From assembly GCF_003987555.1 (NCBI RefSeq), contig NZ_NGJW01000014.1, forward strand, positions 1 to 43,800: a stretch of 43,800 nucleotides of DNA. The letters run 5' to 3'. Numbering within the stretch: the first letter of the stretch is position 1; each line of letters opens with the position of its first letter. The notes under the pieces were generated by a model. It had not been told where the DNA came from and searched no databases. It was given only the letters and a program-made list of their open reading frames with translations. Shown piece by piece: positions 8,785-18,544 of the stretch. Made by a program: the position numbers and the translations under genes. The DNA comes from Vagococcus lutrae (GTDB taxonomy: Bacteria; Bacillota; Bacilli; Lactobacillales; Vagococcaceae).

Positions 8785-9822
8785 TTAAATGACTTCTATC
8801 CAACCCTCTGGTGCTTCAACATCACCAAACTGAATACCTGTTAAGAGTTTGTAAAGTTGTTGCGTAATTGGTCCGACTTCTGTTTCTGAATAGAAAACGT
8901 GGAAATCATCATGCGTTTGAATCCCACCAATCGGAGAAATAACGGCCGCTGTACCACACGCTCCTGCTTCTTTGTAATCATCCAATTGGTTAATAAATAT
9001 TGGCTCCTCGGCTACCTCTAACCCTAAAGCATGCTCTGCTAAATATAACAAAGAATACTTAGTAATACTTGGTAAGATAGACGGTGACTTAGGTGTCACG
9101 AATCGATCATCCTTCGTGATAGCAAAGAAGTTCGCAGCTCCGACTTCTTCAATTTGTGTATGGGTTGCTGGGTCTAAATAAATACAATCACTAAATTGTC
9201 TATCTTTCGCCTCTTTCCCTGGCATTAAACTGCTAGCATAATTTCCTCCGACTTTTGCTGCCCCTGTTCCTTGTGGAGCCGCACGGTCATAATCCGATAC
9301 GATAAAATTGGTCGGAGCTAACCCGCCTTTGAAATATGGGCCAACTGGTAAAACAAAAATCGAAAATAGATATTCTGTTGCAGGAGCCACCCCGATGTTA
9401 TCACCGACACCAATCATATACGGACGGATATAAAGTGTACTACCTGATTCATAAGGTGGCACCCATGCTTCATTGGCTGCTACAACTTGCTTGACAGCTT
9501 CTGCAAACTTATCCTCAGGAAATGATGGCATTAATAAGCGTTCACAACTTTTACGCATACGCTTTGCATTTTCATCTGGACGGAAAAGTTGGATTTTTCC
9601 ATCTTTACGACGATACGCTTTCATTCCTTCAAAACAACTTTGTCCATAATGTAATGCTGGAGACCCTTCACTAATCGTAATTTGATTATCTGAAACTAAA
9701 GCACCATTATCCCACTGGCCATCTTTCCAGTATGATACAAAACGTTTATCAGTTTTAATATACGAAAATCCTAAATTTTCCCAGTCTAAGGTTTCTGGGG
9801 TCACATTATTTGTTTTTGTCAT
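8785..9822 (-). CDS. ilvE: Branched-chain amino acid aminotransferase
   Basis: This 345-residue class IV aminotransferase carries the PLP lysine Lys190 in [13 protein letters not shown], plus the typical [15 protein letters not shown] and [18 protein letters not shown] stretches. It interconverts Ile, Leu and Val with their 2-keto acids in the cytosol. The AGGAGG ribosome site is clear. It sits alone between two strong terminators, so it is monocistronic, and it lies between uvrA and rapZ. No other branched-chain biosynthesis genes are seen, so a catabolic role or keto-acid recycling is possible. Confidence 0.95.
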   Translation of the reverse strand: MTKTNNVTPETLDWENLGFSYIKTDKRFVSYWKDGQWDNGALVSDNQITISEGSPALHYGQSCFEGMKAYRRKDGKIQLFRPDENAKRMRKSCERLLMPSFPEDKFAEAVKQVVAANEAWVPPYESGSTLYIRPYMIGVGDNIGVAPATEYLFSIFVLPVGPYFKGGLAPTNFIVSDYDRAAPQGTGAAKVGGNYASSLMPGKEAKDRQFSDCIYLDPATHTQIEEVGAANFFAITKDDRFVTPKSPSILPSITKYSLLYLAEHALGLEVAEEPIFINQLDDYKEAGACGTAAVISPIGGIQTHDDFHVFYSETEVGPITQQLYKLLTGIQFGDVEAPEGWIEVI

Positions 9823-9841
9823 CGCAATTCCTCCTGTATAA

Positions 9842-9893
9842 AATGATATTTTATCTAGTGTATCATTAAAAACTCATGAGATACAGAGTTTTT
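9842..9893. repeat. Inverted repeats upstream of ilvE
   Basis: Two AT-rich inverted repeats lie between ilvE and the uvrA terminator: AATGATA-N12-TATCATT (9842-9867) and AAAAACTC-N10-GAGTTTTT (9868-9893). They occupy the place of the ilvE promoter. Either could be an operator or a weak hairpin; I recognise no known regulator consensus. Confidence 0.45.
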
Positions 9894-9907
9894 TACATAA
9901 TAACAAA

Positions 9908-9946
9908 AAAACACTTTACAAATAACCATTATTTGTAAAGTGTTTT
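9908..9946 (-). terminator. uvrA terminator
   Basis: A perfect 17-bp stem (9908-9924 with 9930-9946) and 5-nt loop lie directly after the uvrA stop, followed on the minus strand by a run of T. Confidence 0.9.
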
Positions 9947-9951
9947 GACTT

Positions 9952-12771
9952 TTATTTTAAAACATTTTTGAGATACTGCCCTGTATAGCTTTCTTCTACA
10001 CTGGCAATCTCTTCAGGGGTTCCAGTCGCTATCACTGTCCCGCCACCTGCACCACCTTCTGGACCTAAGTCAATGACGTGGTCGGCTGTTTTGATCACAT
10101 CAAGATTGTGTTCAATCACTAAAACCGTATTTCCCGCATCTACTAAACGATTTAAGACTTCTAATAATCGTTTAATATCATCAGAATGTAAGCCCGTTGT
10201 CGGCTCATCTAAAATATAAAAACTTTGGCCACTTTGTCGTTTGTGAAGCTCACTCGCTAATTTCATTCGCTGTGCTTCACCACCAGATAAGGTAGTCGCT
10301 GGCTGTCCAAGCGTAATATATCCCAGCCCAACATCGACTATGGTTTGCAGCTTTCGCTGAATTTTTGGAATTGATTCAAAAAATTCAACCGCTTCTTCAA
10401 CTCGCATTTCTAAAACATCTGCGATATTTTTCCCTTTATAATGAACTTCTAACGTTTCAGAGTTATAACGTTTTCCATGACATACTTCACATGGAACATA
10501 GACGTCAGGCAAAAAGTGCATTTCAATTTTAATAATACCGTCTCCACGACAAGCTTCACAGCGCCCGCCTTTTACGTTAAAACTAAAACGGCCTTTTTTA
10601 TAGCCACGAACCTTCGCTTCATTTGTCATCGCAAATAAATCGCGAATATCGTCAAATACGCTAGTGTAAGTTGCGGGATTACTTCTTGGTGTCCGACCAA
10701 TAGGACTTTGGTCAATATCGATAATTTTTTCAATCGTTTCATAGCCTGTTATTTCACGATATTTACCGGGACGCACACTGTTACCATTTAGCTTTTGAGC
10801 CAAAGCGCGTTTTAAGATACTGTTAACGAGCGTACTTTTACCCGAACCAGATACCCCTGTCACTGCTACGAATTGCCCCATTGGAAAATCAACATCGATA
10901 TTTTTTAAATTATTTTCTGCTGCTCCTTTAACTTGGACGTATTGCCCGGTTGACGGACGACGTTTTTCAGGCACGGCTATTTGTTTCTTACCAGATAAAT
11001 ACTGCCCTGTTAAAGAATTTTCTTGTGCTTCCACTTCTTCAGGAGTCCCTGCTGCCACGATTTCGCCGCCGTGTTCACCGGCACCAGGTCCGATATCGAT
11101 TAAATAGTCAGCTGCTCGCATCGTGTCTTCATCATGCTCGACTACGATTAACGTATTACCTAAATCTCGCATTTTTTTCAGGGACTCAATCAGACGGTCG
11201 TTATCACGCTGATGTAACCCTATTGAGGGTTCGTCTAAAATATACATGACACCTGACAAGTTCGAGCCAATTTGTGTCGCTAATCTAATACGCTGAGCCT
11301 CACCACCTGAAAGTGTACCCGATGCACGACTTAATGTTAAATAGTCTAATCCGACATTTTCTAAAAATGTCAATCGGTCTATTAATTCTTTTAAAATTGG
11401 ACGAGCGATGAGTTGATGCTGTTTGGAAAGTGTCAACTCTCTAAAAAATGTCAACGCGTCGGTAATCGACAAGGCCGTCACTTCACCAATATGCTTACCG
11501 GCTACTTTAACAGATAAGGCTTGCGGATTTAATCGATATCCATGACAACTTTGACATTGTAACTCTGTCATATATAAACGCATTTGTTCGCGCGTATAGT
11601 CACTGTTTGTTTCATGATAGCGACGGTTAATGTTATTCAAGACGCCTTCAAACGGAACTTCCACATCTCGAACGCCTCCAAAGTCATTTTCATAATGAAA
11701 ATGAAACGTTTGTCCGTTTGACCCTTTTAATACTAAATCTTTAGCGGTTTGTGGTAGCTCTTCAAAAGGCGTATCCATATCGATATCAAATGCTAGACAT
11801 GCTTGTTCTAGCATTTGCGGATAATAATTCGAGCTAATCGGATTCCAAGGCACTAACGCTCCTTCACGCAACGTTTTCTTTTTATCTGGTACAACTAAGT
11901 CTGGGTCGACTTCTAATTTAATACTCAATCCGTCACAATCTGGACACGCTCCAAACGGCGCATTAAAAGAGAACAAACGCGGTTCCAATTCGCCTATCGT
12001 AAACCCACAGTACGGACACGCATAATGCTCACTAAAGAGTATTTCTTCTTGTCCCATCACATCGACTAAAGCATAACCTTCTGCTAAACGTAGCGCCGCT
12101 TCAAATGAATCAAACAAACGAGAACGAATACCTTCTTTCACGATAATTCGGTCGATGACAATCGCAATCGAATGTTTTTTATTTTTTTCTAATTCTGGGA
12201 CTTCTGTCACATCATACGTTTCGCCATCAACACGCACACGAACGTATCCTTGTTTTTTAATCATCTCAAATACTTTTTTATGTTGCCCTTTTTTCTTAAC
12301 AATAATCGGCGCGAGAAGTTGAATTTTCGAGCGTTCTTCCAACGCCATGACTCTGTCGACCATTTGTTCGACAGATTGACTTGCAATTTCCGTGCCGTCA
12401 TTAGGACAAATCGGCGTCCCTACTCTAGCATATAAAAGTCGCAAGTAGTCATAAATCTCTGTAACAGTTCCAACAGTAGAACGTGGATTTTTACTGGTCG
12501 TCTTTTGGTCGATTGAAATAGCTGGACTAAGTCCATCAATACTATCGACATCCGGTTTATCCATTTGTCCTAAAAACTGACGGGCGTAAGAAGATAAGCT
12601 TTCTACATACCGTCTTTGTCCTTCAGCATAAAGAGTATCAAATGCCAACGAACTTTTCCCAGAGCCCGATAACCCCGTTACAACTACGAGTTGATCCCGT
12701 GGTATCGTGACATCAATATTTTTCAAATTATGAGCACGCGCACCGTGTATTACAATCTTATCATTTGCCAT
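9952..12771 (-). CDS. uvrA: Excinuclease ABC subunit A
   Basis: This 939-residue protein is full-length UvrA: two ABC ATPase halves with Walker A motifs GLSGSGKS (33-40) and GVSGSGKS (about 640), two LSGGEAQR signatures, and zinc-finger cysteine pairs (CPYCG near 253, CDGL-type near 280, CRGDG and CHGKRY near 740-770). UvrA recognises bulky DNA lesions with UvrB in nucleotide excision repair. It follows uvrB by 18 bp, so both should be expressed from the LexA-controlled promoter. Confidence 0.98.
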   Translation of the reverse strand: MANDKIVIHGARAHNLKNIDVTIPRDQLVVVTGLSGSGKSSLAFDTLYAEGQRRYVESLSSYARQFLGQMDKPDVDSIDGLSPAISIDQKTTSKNPRSTVGTVTEIYDYLRLLYARVGTPICPNDGTEIASQSVEQMVDRVMALEERSKIQLLAPIIVKKKGQHKKVFEMIKKQGYVRVRVDGETYDVTEVPELEKNKKHSIAIVIDRIIVKEGIRSRLFDSFEAALRLAEGYALVDVMGQEEILFSEHYACPYCGFTIGELEPRLFSFNAPFGACPDCDGLSIKLEVDPDLVVPDKKKTLREGALVPWNPISSNYYPQMLEQACLAFDIDMDTPFEELPQTAKDLVLKGSNGQTFHFHYENDFGGVRDVEVPFEGVLNNINRRYHETNSDYTREQMRLYMTELQCQSCHGYRLNPQALSVKVAGKHIGEVTALSITDALTFFRELTLSKQHQLIARPILKELIDRLTFLENVGLDYLTLSRASGTLSGGEAQRIRLATQIGSNLSGVMYILDEPSIGLHQRDNDRLIESLKKMRDLGNTLIVVEHDEDTMRAADYLIDIGPGAGEHGGEIVAAGTPEEVEAQENSLTGQYLSGKKQIAVPEKRRPSTGQYVQVKGAAENNLKNIDVDFPMGQFVAVTGVSGSGKSTLVNSILKRALAQKLNGNSVRPGKYREITGYETIEKIIDIDQSPIGRTPRSNPATYTSVFDDIRDLFAMTNEAKVRGYKKGRFSFNVKGGRCEACRGDGIIKIEMHFLPDVYVPCEVCHGKRYNSETLEVHYKGKNIADVLEMRVEEAVEFFESIPKIQRKLQTIVDVGLGYITLGQPATTLSGGEAQRMKLASELHKRQSGQSFYILDEPTTGLHSDDIKRLLEVLNRLVDAGNTVLVIEHNLDVIKTADHVIDLGPEGGAGGGTVIATGTPEEIASVEESYTGQYLKNVLK

Positions 12772-12789
12772 GCTATCTCCTCCTGAATC

Positions 12790-14784
12790 CTATCTTTTTC
12801 CCTTTAATTCTAATAATGCATCACGCAAGGTAGCCGCCCTTTCAAAATCTAATGCTTTGGCCGCTTCTTTCATTTCATGTTCCATTTCCAGCATGACTTT
12901 TTCTTTTTCAGATTTATCTAAATTCGCATAGTTATCTACTAAGCTAAATGATTCGTCTTCTTCTGCCACTTTTGAAATGCGAATTAAATCGCGAATTTCT
13001 TTTTTAATAGTTTTTGGTACAATACCATGTTCTTCGTTATAAGCTTGTTGAATTTCACGGCGTCGAGCAGTTTCGTCCATTGCTTTTTTCATTGAGTCAG
13101 TTATTTTATCAGCATACATGATGACGCGACCATTTTCATTACGCGCGGCTCGTCCGATTGTTTGGACTAACGAACGCTCACTTCTCAAGAAGCCTTCCTT
13201 ATCGGCATCTAATATGGCGATTAAAGAAACTTCTGGCACGTCCAACCCTTCACGCAGTAAGTTAATACCAATAAGTACATCGTATTCTCCTAAACGTAAA
13301 TCGCGAATTAATTCTGTTCTTTCTAACGTCTTAATGTCACTATGTAAATATTTGACTTTCATCCCTAACTCTTTTAAATAATCGGTTAAATCTTCCGACA
13401 TCTTTTTGGTTAAAGTCGTGACAAACACCCGTTCGTCGCGGTCAACGCGCTCATTGATTTCCCCGACTAGGTCATCAATTTGCCCCATAATTGGACGAAC
13501 TTCGATTAACGGATCTAATAAACCAGTCGGGCGAATAATTTGCTCGACAACAGTATCCGTTCTTTCTAATTCATAAGGTCCTGGTGTAGCTGAAACATAA
13601 ATAATCTGATTCACGTGTTTCTCAAATTCTTCTAAACGCAAGGGACGGTTATCCAAAGCACTTGGCAAACGAAAACCGTGGTCAACTAACATTTTCTTAC
13701 GCGCTTGGTCACCGTTATACATACCACGAATTTGCGGTAAGCTTACGTGCGACTCATCAGCGACGATTAGAAAATCTTCTGGGAAAAAGTCTAATAAGGT
13801 GTAAGGCGCTTCTCCCGGTTCACGTCCGTCCATATGACGAGAGTAATTTTCAATACCCGAACAATATCCCATTTCACGCATCATTTCAATATCGTAATTC
13901 GTCCGTTGTTCTAAGCGTTGAGCTTCAAGCAACTGGTCGTTTGCTCTTAACTCTGCTAATCGCTCTTTTAACTCTGCTTGAATTTTTTCAATCGACGTCT
14001 CCATATGAGCTGCATCCGTTACGAAGTGAGTCGCTGGAAAAATAGAAACATGTTTACGATCGGCTAATATTTCTCCCGTTAGCGCATCAACTTCACGAAT
14101 ACGCTCGATTTCATCTCCAAAAAACTCAACGCGCAAAGCATGTTCATCGCGAGAAGCTGGAAAAATCTCGACAACATCTCCACGGACACGAAAACGTCCA
14201 CGTTGAAAATCAATATCATTGCGCTCAAACTGAATCGTTATAAGACGTTCTAATAATTCTTGGCGGTCAATTTCCATACCTTCTCGAAGTGATAAAACTT
14301 TCGCTTGATATTCGTTTGGATCACCCAATCCATAAATACAAGAAACTGAAGCTACCACAATCACATCGTTACGTTCTAACAACGAACTTGTTGCCGAGTG
14401 ACGCAGTTTGTCTATTTCATCATTCACGCTCGCATCTTTTTCGATAAATGTATCACTACTTGGAACATAGGCTTCCGGCTGATAGTAATCATAATAACTA
14501 ACAAAATACTCGACTGCATTGTTAGGAAAAAACTCTTTAAATTCGCTGTACAACTGACCAGCTAACGTCTTATTATGTGCAATGACCAAGGTGGGTTTAT
14601 TTACTTCTTGAATAACATTTGAAATAGTAAAAGTCTTTCCTGTTCCAGTCGCACCTAATAAAATTTGTTCTTTTTTATTGTTTTTTAAGCCTGTCACTAG
14701 CTGTTTAATTGCTTCTGGTTGATCGCCATTTGGCTGATAATTGGATACTAATTGAAACTGTCTATTCTCTTCACGTTCAATCAT
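12790..14784 (-). CDS. uvrB: Excinuclease ABC subunit B
   Basis: This 664-residue protein is full-length UvrB: Walker A GATGTGKT at 44-51, the damage-probing beta-hairpin [12 protein letters not shown] near 95-107, helicase motifs ([19 protein letters not shown]) and a C-terminal UVR motif (about 625-660) that contacts UvrC. It verifies damage and positions UvrC for incision. It is the first gene of uvrB-uvrA, with a GGAG ribosome site and a LexA-like box over its promoter. Confidence 0.98.
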   Translation of the reverse strand: MIEREENRQFQLVSNYQPNGDQPEAIKQLVTGLKNNKKEQILLGATGTGKTFTISNVIQEVNKPTLVIAHNKTLAGQLYSEFKEFFPNNAVEYFVSYYDYYQPEAYVPSSDTFIEKDASVNDEIDKLRHSATSSLLERNDVIVVASVSCIYGLGDPNEYQAKVLSLREGMEIDRQELLERLITIQFERNDIDFQRGRFRVRGDVVEIFPASRDEHALRVEFFGDEIERIREVDALTGEILADRKHVSIFPATHFVTDAAHMETSIEKIQAELKERLAELRANDQLLEAQRLEQRTNYDIEMMREMGYCSGIENYSRHMDGREPGEAPYTLLDFFPEDFLIVADESHVSLPQIRGMYNGDQARKKMLVDHGFRLPSALDNRPLRLEEFEKHVNQIIYVSATPGPYELERTDTVVEQIIRPTGLLDPLIEVRPIMGQIDDLVGEINERVDRDERVFVTTLTKKMSEDLTDYLKELGMKVKYLHSDIKTLERTELIRDLRLGEYDVLIGINLLREGLDVPEVSLIAILDADKEGFLRSERSLVQTIGRAARNENGRVIMYADKITDSMKKAMDETARRREIQQAYNEEHGIVPKTIKKEIRDLIRISKVAEEDESFSLVDNYANLDKSEKEKVMLEMEHEMKEAAKALDFERAATLRDALLELKGKR

Positions 14785-14829
14785 AAGTCCGCTCCTTTTA
14801 CTCTTAAATCGTGTTGTCTAATACTCTCT

Positions 14830-14859
14830 ATTTTAACATAGCGAACATACTTTCGCTAT
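14830..14859 (-). promoter_or_regulatory. uvrB promoter with LexA (DinR) box
   Basis: The segment 14842-14855 reads CGAACATACTTTCG, one mismatch from the Firmicutes LexA consensus CGAAC-N4-GTTCG, and lies within a perfect 8-bp inverted repeat (14838-14845 with 14852-14859). It sits just upstream of an extended -10 (TGT-TAAAAT, 14835-14830 on the minus strand). A LexA-repressed, damage-inducible uvrBA operon is well established in Firmicutes. Confidence 0.8.
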
Positions 14860-14894
14860 TATTTCGGTTTATTTTACTCGTCTAATACGATAAA

Positions 14895-14918
14895 AAAGAG
14901 TGGTTCACACCACTCTTT
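14895..14918 (-). terminator. Terminator after the unknown membrane protein
   Basis: A 10-bp stem (14895-14904 with 14909-14918) with a 4-nt loop overlaps the stop codon of the gene at 14917-15573 and is followed on the minus strand by a T-run. It insulates uvrB from the upstream LacI unit. Confidence 0.8.
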
Positions 14919-15573
14919 AAAATGTGTATTCTGATGTCTTGCCTCCACCATGTTCATAAGTGAGATTTTCCATTTCTTTAGGAAAAATAATTTCTGTATA
15001 TAACGGAGAGATGGTGTCATAAAATCCAAGTGAGGCATACGACATGTCATTTAACTGATAACTATACCCTTTTCTGATAGGTGTTTCCACCTCATCTGAA
15101 AATGTGATATATTTCGTCGAACGACTAATTTTATACAGTTTATCATGTGCTTTAAAATAATAAAGGTAACGTGTACTCCCCAGATAAGTGATAACATCTT
15201 CTTCCAAAATCTCTGACTTATCATATAGACCAATTTCTTCTATTTTGGGTTTGTCTAATAATTTTGCTGGATGATAATGATAATACTGATAACGAAATAC
15301 CTTTGGACGTCGATCGCGCATTGCCGGTGTTACTAAACGCGATAAATGATCATAGTCTTTTGTTGACTTTGTTCCAGATATCATGGCATAGATAAGTCCG
15401 CTTCCTGTTAATACTATGATAAACAACGTCAGATATCTCATCTTCTTTTTTAAAGGAAAACGATACAGTAAAAAGAAAATTAAAACAAATAAAACCAATC
15501 CTGTTATAAGAAATAAAATGGGAAGCGTGATATAAATAAATTTTTCTGAAGCTAACCACTCATCTGCCGTCAT
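14917..15573 (-). CDS. Uncharacterised two-helix membrane protein coupled to a LacI regulator
   Basis: This 218-residue protein is not one I recognise. It has two membrane helices (about 12-38 and 46-65) and a C-terminal domain of about 150 residues rich in Tyr and charged residues, probably outside the cell. I choose the ATG at 15573 because it follows AGGAG at a suitable distance and lies one base after the regulator's stop; an upstream in-frame ATG at 15600 would overlap the regulator. No catalytic motif is visible. The tight link to the regulator gene suggests co-expression, but the function is unknown. Confidence 0.7.
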   Translation of the reverse strand: MTADEWLASEKFIYITLPILFLITGLVLFVLIFFLLYRFPLKKKMRYLTLFIIVLTGSGLIYAMISGTKSTKDYDHLSRLVTPAMRDRRPKVFRYQYYHYHPAKLLDKPKIEEIGLYDKSEILEEDVITYLGSTRYLYYFKAHDKLYKISRSTKYITFSDEVETPIRKGYSYQLNDMSYASLGFYDTISPLYTEIIFPKEMENLTYEHGGGKTSEYTF

Positions 15574-15574
15574 A

Positions 15575-16531
15575 TTAGCTTTCTCCTTTCGTACTCCCAC
15601 GAATAATTAACTCTGGGTCAAACAAGCGGTTGCCTTGAGGTGCTCCTTTTTGTTCAATTTTATTCAACAGCATTTTAGCACAAGCTGACCCCATTTCCAC
15701 CACATTTTGTTTAATCGTCGTCAATCTTGGATAGGCAATTTGATCTAAAAACACCCCGTCAAAACCGACTATACCAAAATCATGTGGAATTGTTGCTTCT
15801 TTTGCTAGTAATCCTCGCTGAATACCAAATGCCAAACGATCGGAACTGCATACAAAGGCGGTGTTTTTTGAAAAGCTTGCAAAATTTTCATCGATGTATC
15901 GGGCTGTGTAGCGTGAGCGATTATCAAATTTTAAAATTTGAGGAAGCATATCCGCCTCTTGCATCGCATTAATATACCCTGCTTCTCTAGAGAATTCAAA
16001 AGGCTCCATAACATCAATTCCGATAAAAATGATATGCTCGTATCCACAGGCAAGCGCATGTTTCGTCGCCAAATAAGTGCCTTGTTGATTATTAGTATCA
16101 ACAAAATCATAGCCATAGCGATTTTCTCCAAAAAGGATGACAGGTTTCTCGATTCCATTTATCCAGTCATAATCCTTATCACGCATTCCCGTAATGATAT
16201 AGCCGTCACATTGTCCAATATCAAAACTGTTCTCTGACACAAGTTGCAAGGAATACTGATGATTATCTAATTCTTTTGAAATTCCCATCAACAAATTCAT
16301 GTAGTATGGTTCAGTCGTATCCATCTCTTCTAAGATAAAAAGTTTAATCACTTGCGTGCGATTATGTGCCAATGCTTTTGCCGCCACATTAGGCTTATAA
16401 TTGAGTTCTTTCATTGCCTGAAATACTAATTCTTTTAACTCATCCGTGACTTGCTCTGGATGATTAATCACTCTTGAAACTGTCATTTTTGATACATTTG
16501 CTCGTTTGGCAACATCGGTTAGCGTAACCAT
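15575..16531 (-). CDS. LacI family transcriptional regulator
   Basis: This 318-residue protein has a LacI-type helix-turn-helix at residues 3-24 (LTDVAKRANVSKMTVSRVIN), a hinge helix region near 50-58 (VAAKALA) and a periplasmic-binding-like sugar-sensing domain (about 62-315). The effector is unknown. It is preceded by an AGGAGG site. The only gene in its apparent transcript is the small membrane protein downstream, 1 nt away. No sugar transport or sugar metabolism gene lies nearby, which is unusual for a local LacI regulator. Confidence 0.93.
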   Translation of the reverse strand: MVTLTDVAKRANVSKMTVSRVINHPEQVTDELKELVFQAMKELNYKPNVAAKALAHNRTQVIKLFILEEMDTTEPYYMNLLMGISKELDNHQYSLQLVSENSFDIGQCDGYIITGMRDKDYDWINGIEKPVILFGENRYGYDFVDTNNQQGTYLATKHALACGYEHIIFIGIDVMEPFEFSREAGYINAMQEADMLPQILKFDNRSRYTARYIDENFASFSKNTAFVCSSDRLAFGIQRGLLAKEATIPHDFGIVGFDGVFLDQIAYPRLTTIKQNVVEMGSACAKMLLNKIEQKGAPQGNRLFDPELIIRGSTKGES

Positions 16532-16555
16532 TTTGTTCCTCCTAGACCATTCCTT

Positions 16556-16577
16556 TAATAAGCTTATTATAGCGATT
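16556..16577 (-). promoter_or_regulatory. lacI-type regulator promoter with overlapping palindrome
   Basis: A perfect 14-bp palindrome TAATAAGCTTATTA (16556-16569) overlaps the consensus -10 TATAAT on the minus strand of the LacI-family gene. The -35 is weak. The position would suit autoregulation, but the centre lacks the CG usual in LacI-family operators, so the regulator is uncertain. Confidence 0.5.
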
Positions 16578-16614
16578 TTAAAAATAAATTGCTAGCTGAT
16601 TTTAATTTTGGGGG

Positions 16615-16643
16615 TTGACAATGTAATTTAAGCATGAGATAGT
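16615..16643 (+). promoter_or_regulatory. Promoter of the T-box leader
   Basis: A consensus -35 TTGACA (16615-16620) and a -10 GATAGT (16638-16643) are 17 nt apart with a TGn extension. Transcription should start near 16650, just before the T-box stem I. Confidence 0.8.
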
Positions 16644-16649
16644 AAGACA

Positions 16650-16888
16650 CAATAAAATAAAAAAATCAGAAAAGAACAGTAGTGATGAATTTCAGCGTTC
16701 AGAGAATTGACGGTTGGTGCGAGTCAAACAGGATTCAATCATGAATTACATCTTTTTAACAAGCTGATTCGTTTCATCTCACGATAGCAGATGATAAAGA
16801 TGACTTAAGGTGCACATTAAGTCAATTTAGGGTGGTACCGCGAATATCTCGCCCCTATCAATCGACATGATTGATAGGGGCTTTTTTT
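16650..16888 (+). promoter_or_regulatory. T-box riboswitch, tyrosine (UAC) specifier
   Basis: All T-box parts are present. Stem I carries AGAGA (16701-16705) and the GGTTGGTG apical loop. The specifier loop reads TGAAT-TAC-A (16742-16750), with the helix AAAAGA/TCTTTT below it and TGAT/ATCA above. A stem III hairpin GACTTAA/TTAAGTC follows. The T-box AGGGTGGTACCGCG lies at 16829-16842. A perfect 13-bp terminator (16851-16863 with 16869-16881) ends in seven T. By alignment with the B. subtilis glyQS layout (GAAA-GGC-A), the specifier is UAC, Tyr (16747-16749). The UGGU bulge pairs with an ACCA tRNA end, as expected for tRNA-Tyr. Uncharged tRNA-Tyr would switch on the downstream transporter. 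Confidence 0.93.
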
Positions 16889-16930
16889 ATTTTATTTAAC
16901 ACACTTACACATATTAAAAGGAGGCACATT

Positions 16931-18313
16931 ATGACTAAAACCATTACATTCAAAGAAGCAGCATTTATATTTGTTACTATGTTAGGCATCATCGGGGTGA
17001 GCGTCATTTATCTTGGTTTGTCGCCGATTGTGCCGATTATTCTTACTTTAGCACTTCTCATTTTATGGGGAAAATGGCGTCGTCACTCATGGCAAAATAT
17101 ACATGACGGAATTCAAGAAGGCGTTGCGACAGGAATTATTCCCATGCTTATATTTCTTTTAATCGGTGCCTTAATTGCCAGCTGGATTGCTGCTGGTATT
17201 ATCCCAGCTATGATGGTCGTTGGCTTTAAACTAGTAAACGTGAATTACTTCATTCCTTCCGCTTTCGTCGTCTGTGCGATTATCGGAACATCGATTGGAA
17301 GTGCCTTTACAACAGCTTCCACTGTTGGTTTGGCACTCATGGGGATGGGAATTAGCTTGGGCTTTAATCCTGCGTTATTAGCTGGTGCTATTATTTCTGG
17401 TGCGGTGTTTGGTGATAAAATGTCACCTCTATCCGATACAACAAACTTAGCTGCAGCCGTAGCTGGTACTGACTTGTTTAAACATATCAAAAACATGATG
17501 TGGACGACCGTTCCAGCTTTTATTCTTTCACTGATTTTATTTTTTATATTAGGTAATCAAACACATGCGACTCAAGGTACAGCTGAGATTAATTTATTGA
17601 TCGATACGTTAAAAAGTGAGTTTCATATAGGATGGTTTTCAGCCATACCGATTTTATTAATGGTTGGTTCTTCACTTTTAAAAATGCCAGCCATTGCAAC
17701 CCTTCTACTAAATATTAGTGTTTCAATTGGGCTGTATGTTATACAATCTCCATCAGCAACGATTAAGCAAATTGCAACTATCATCGAACAAGGCTTCGTT
17801 GCAGAGACTGGTGTCGAAAGCTTAGATGCTCTACTCAGTCGCGGGGGACTAAATAGTATGCTAGGCTCTATCGCGCTCATCTTGTTGACACTTTCACTTG
17901 GTGGTTTATTGATGAAGTTTGGAATTATCGAAGCGTTAATGGCTCCTTTAGCCGAAAGATTAACATCCCCAACTAGTTTAATTTCAGCGACTGTCATAGG
18001 GGGTATCTTAGCTAATGTTTTAATTGGCGAACAATACCTATCGATTATTTTACCAGGTAAGGCTATGAAACCTTCTTTCGATAAATCTTCCCTTGACCCT
18101 ACTGCTCTATCTCGCGCTTTGGAAGATTCTGGAACAGTCTTTAATACATTGATTCCATGGGGAGTTAGTGGTGTTTTCATGGCCGCTACGTTAGGCGTCC
18201 CAACACTTGTATACTTGCCATTTTGTTTCTTTAACTTACTGTCTCCCATTCTTTCAATTGCTTCTGGTGTGACTGGAATTGGATTAAGTGAAAAAGAACC
18301 CATAACAGCTTAA
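16931..18313 (+). CDS. NhaC family transporter, probable tyrosine transporter
   Basis: This 460-residue membrane protein has about eleven or twelve hydrophobic helices and NhaC-family stretches (SAFVVCAIIGTSIGSAFTTAST, split here as two adjoining segments; FGDKMSPLSDTTNLAAAV near 160-180). The family name is Na+/H+ antiporter, but members under tyrosine T-boxes (YheL group, and NhaC beside enterococcal tyrosine decarboxylase) have been predicted to carry tyrosine. The UAC T-box directly upstream favours that role here. I start at the ATG at 16931 behind AAGGAGG; the earlier in-frame ATG at 16871 lies inside the attenuator terminator. No tyrosine decarboxylase or tyrS gene is nearby. Confidence 0.92.
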   Translation: MTKTITFKEAAFIFVTMLGIIGVSVIYLGLSPIVPIILTLALLILWGKWRRHSWQNIHDGIQEGVATGIIPMLIFLLIGALIASWIAAGIIPAMMVVGFKLVNVNYFIPSAFVVCAIIGTSIGSAFTTASTVGLALMGMGISLGFNPALLAGAIISGAVFGDKMSPLSDTTNLAAAVAGTDLFKHIKNMMWTTVPAFILSLILFFILGNQTHATQGTAEINLLIDTLKSEFHIGWFSAIPILLMVGSSLLKMPAIATLLLNISVSIGLYVIQSPSATIKQIATIIEQGFVAETGVESLDALLSRGGLNSMLGSIALILLTLSLGGLLMKFGIIEALMAPLAERLTSPTSLISATVIGGILANVLIGEQYLSIILPGKAMKPSFDKSSLDPTALSRALEDSGTVFNTLIPWGVSGVFMAATLGVPTLVYLPFCFFNLLSPILSIASGVTGIGLSEKEPITA

Positions 18314-18346
18314 AAAAACTGCGACTCGTGAAAGTCGCAGTTTTTT
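18313..18346. terminator. Bidirectional terminator after the NhaC gene
   Basis: A strong stem (CTGCGACT at 18319-18326 with AGTCGCAG at 18333-18340, extended by A-T pairs) has T-runs on both strands. It serves both the NhaC-family gene and the convergent tautomerase gene, whose stop codon it touches. Confidence 0.88.
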
Positions 18347-18524
18347 ATTTTGGTGAAACACCCGCTACACCATAATTTTCTTTTTTCATTTCTTCGATAA
18401 CGACGGTAACCGCCTCTTGTTTTGCTCCCGTTGTTTTAACCACTGTTTCAGTTACTTCTTTAATAAGTGCTTGTTTTTGTTCAACGGTTCTTCCTTCTAA
18501 CATTTGAACTGTTACGATTGGCAT
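18345..18524 (-). CDS. 4-oxalocrotonate tautomerase-like protein
   Basis: This is a 59-residue gene read on the minus strand. The product begins MPIVTVQMLEGRTVEQKQAL and ends GVAGVSPK. After Met removal, Pro1 is the catalytic base of the tautomerase superfamily, and the beta-alpha-beta pattern and length of about 60 residues match the 4-OT small subunits, which assemble as hexamers. The aromatic-degradation partners of classical 4-OT are absent, so the substrate is unknown. An AAGGA ribosome site precedes the ATG. It lies 20 bp downstream of the acetyltransferase gene on the same strand. Confidence 0.92.
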   Translation of the reverse strand: MPIVTVQMLEGRTVEQKQALIKEVTETVVKTTGAKQEAVTVVIEEMKKENYGVAGVSPK

Positions 18525-18544
18525 ACTTAATCCTTCTTTCTTAT

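Noticed and set aside
16871-16930. In-frame ATG at 16871 as start of the NhaC-family gene
   Set aside because: It lies in the right arm of the T-box terminator; the ATG at 16931 has AAGGAGG and gives the usual family N-terminus.
17623-18303. 226-residue open frame on the minus strand inside the NhaC-family gene
   Set aside because: It is antisense to a clear membrane-protein gene and has a low-complexity composition from the opposite strand; no ribosome site or family match was recognised.
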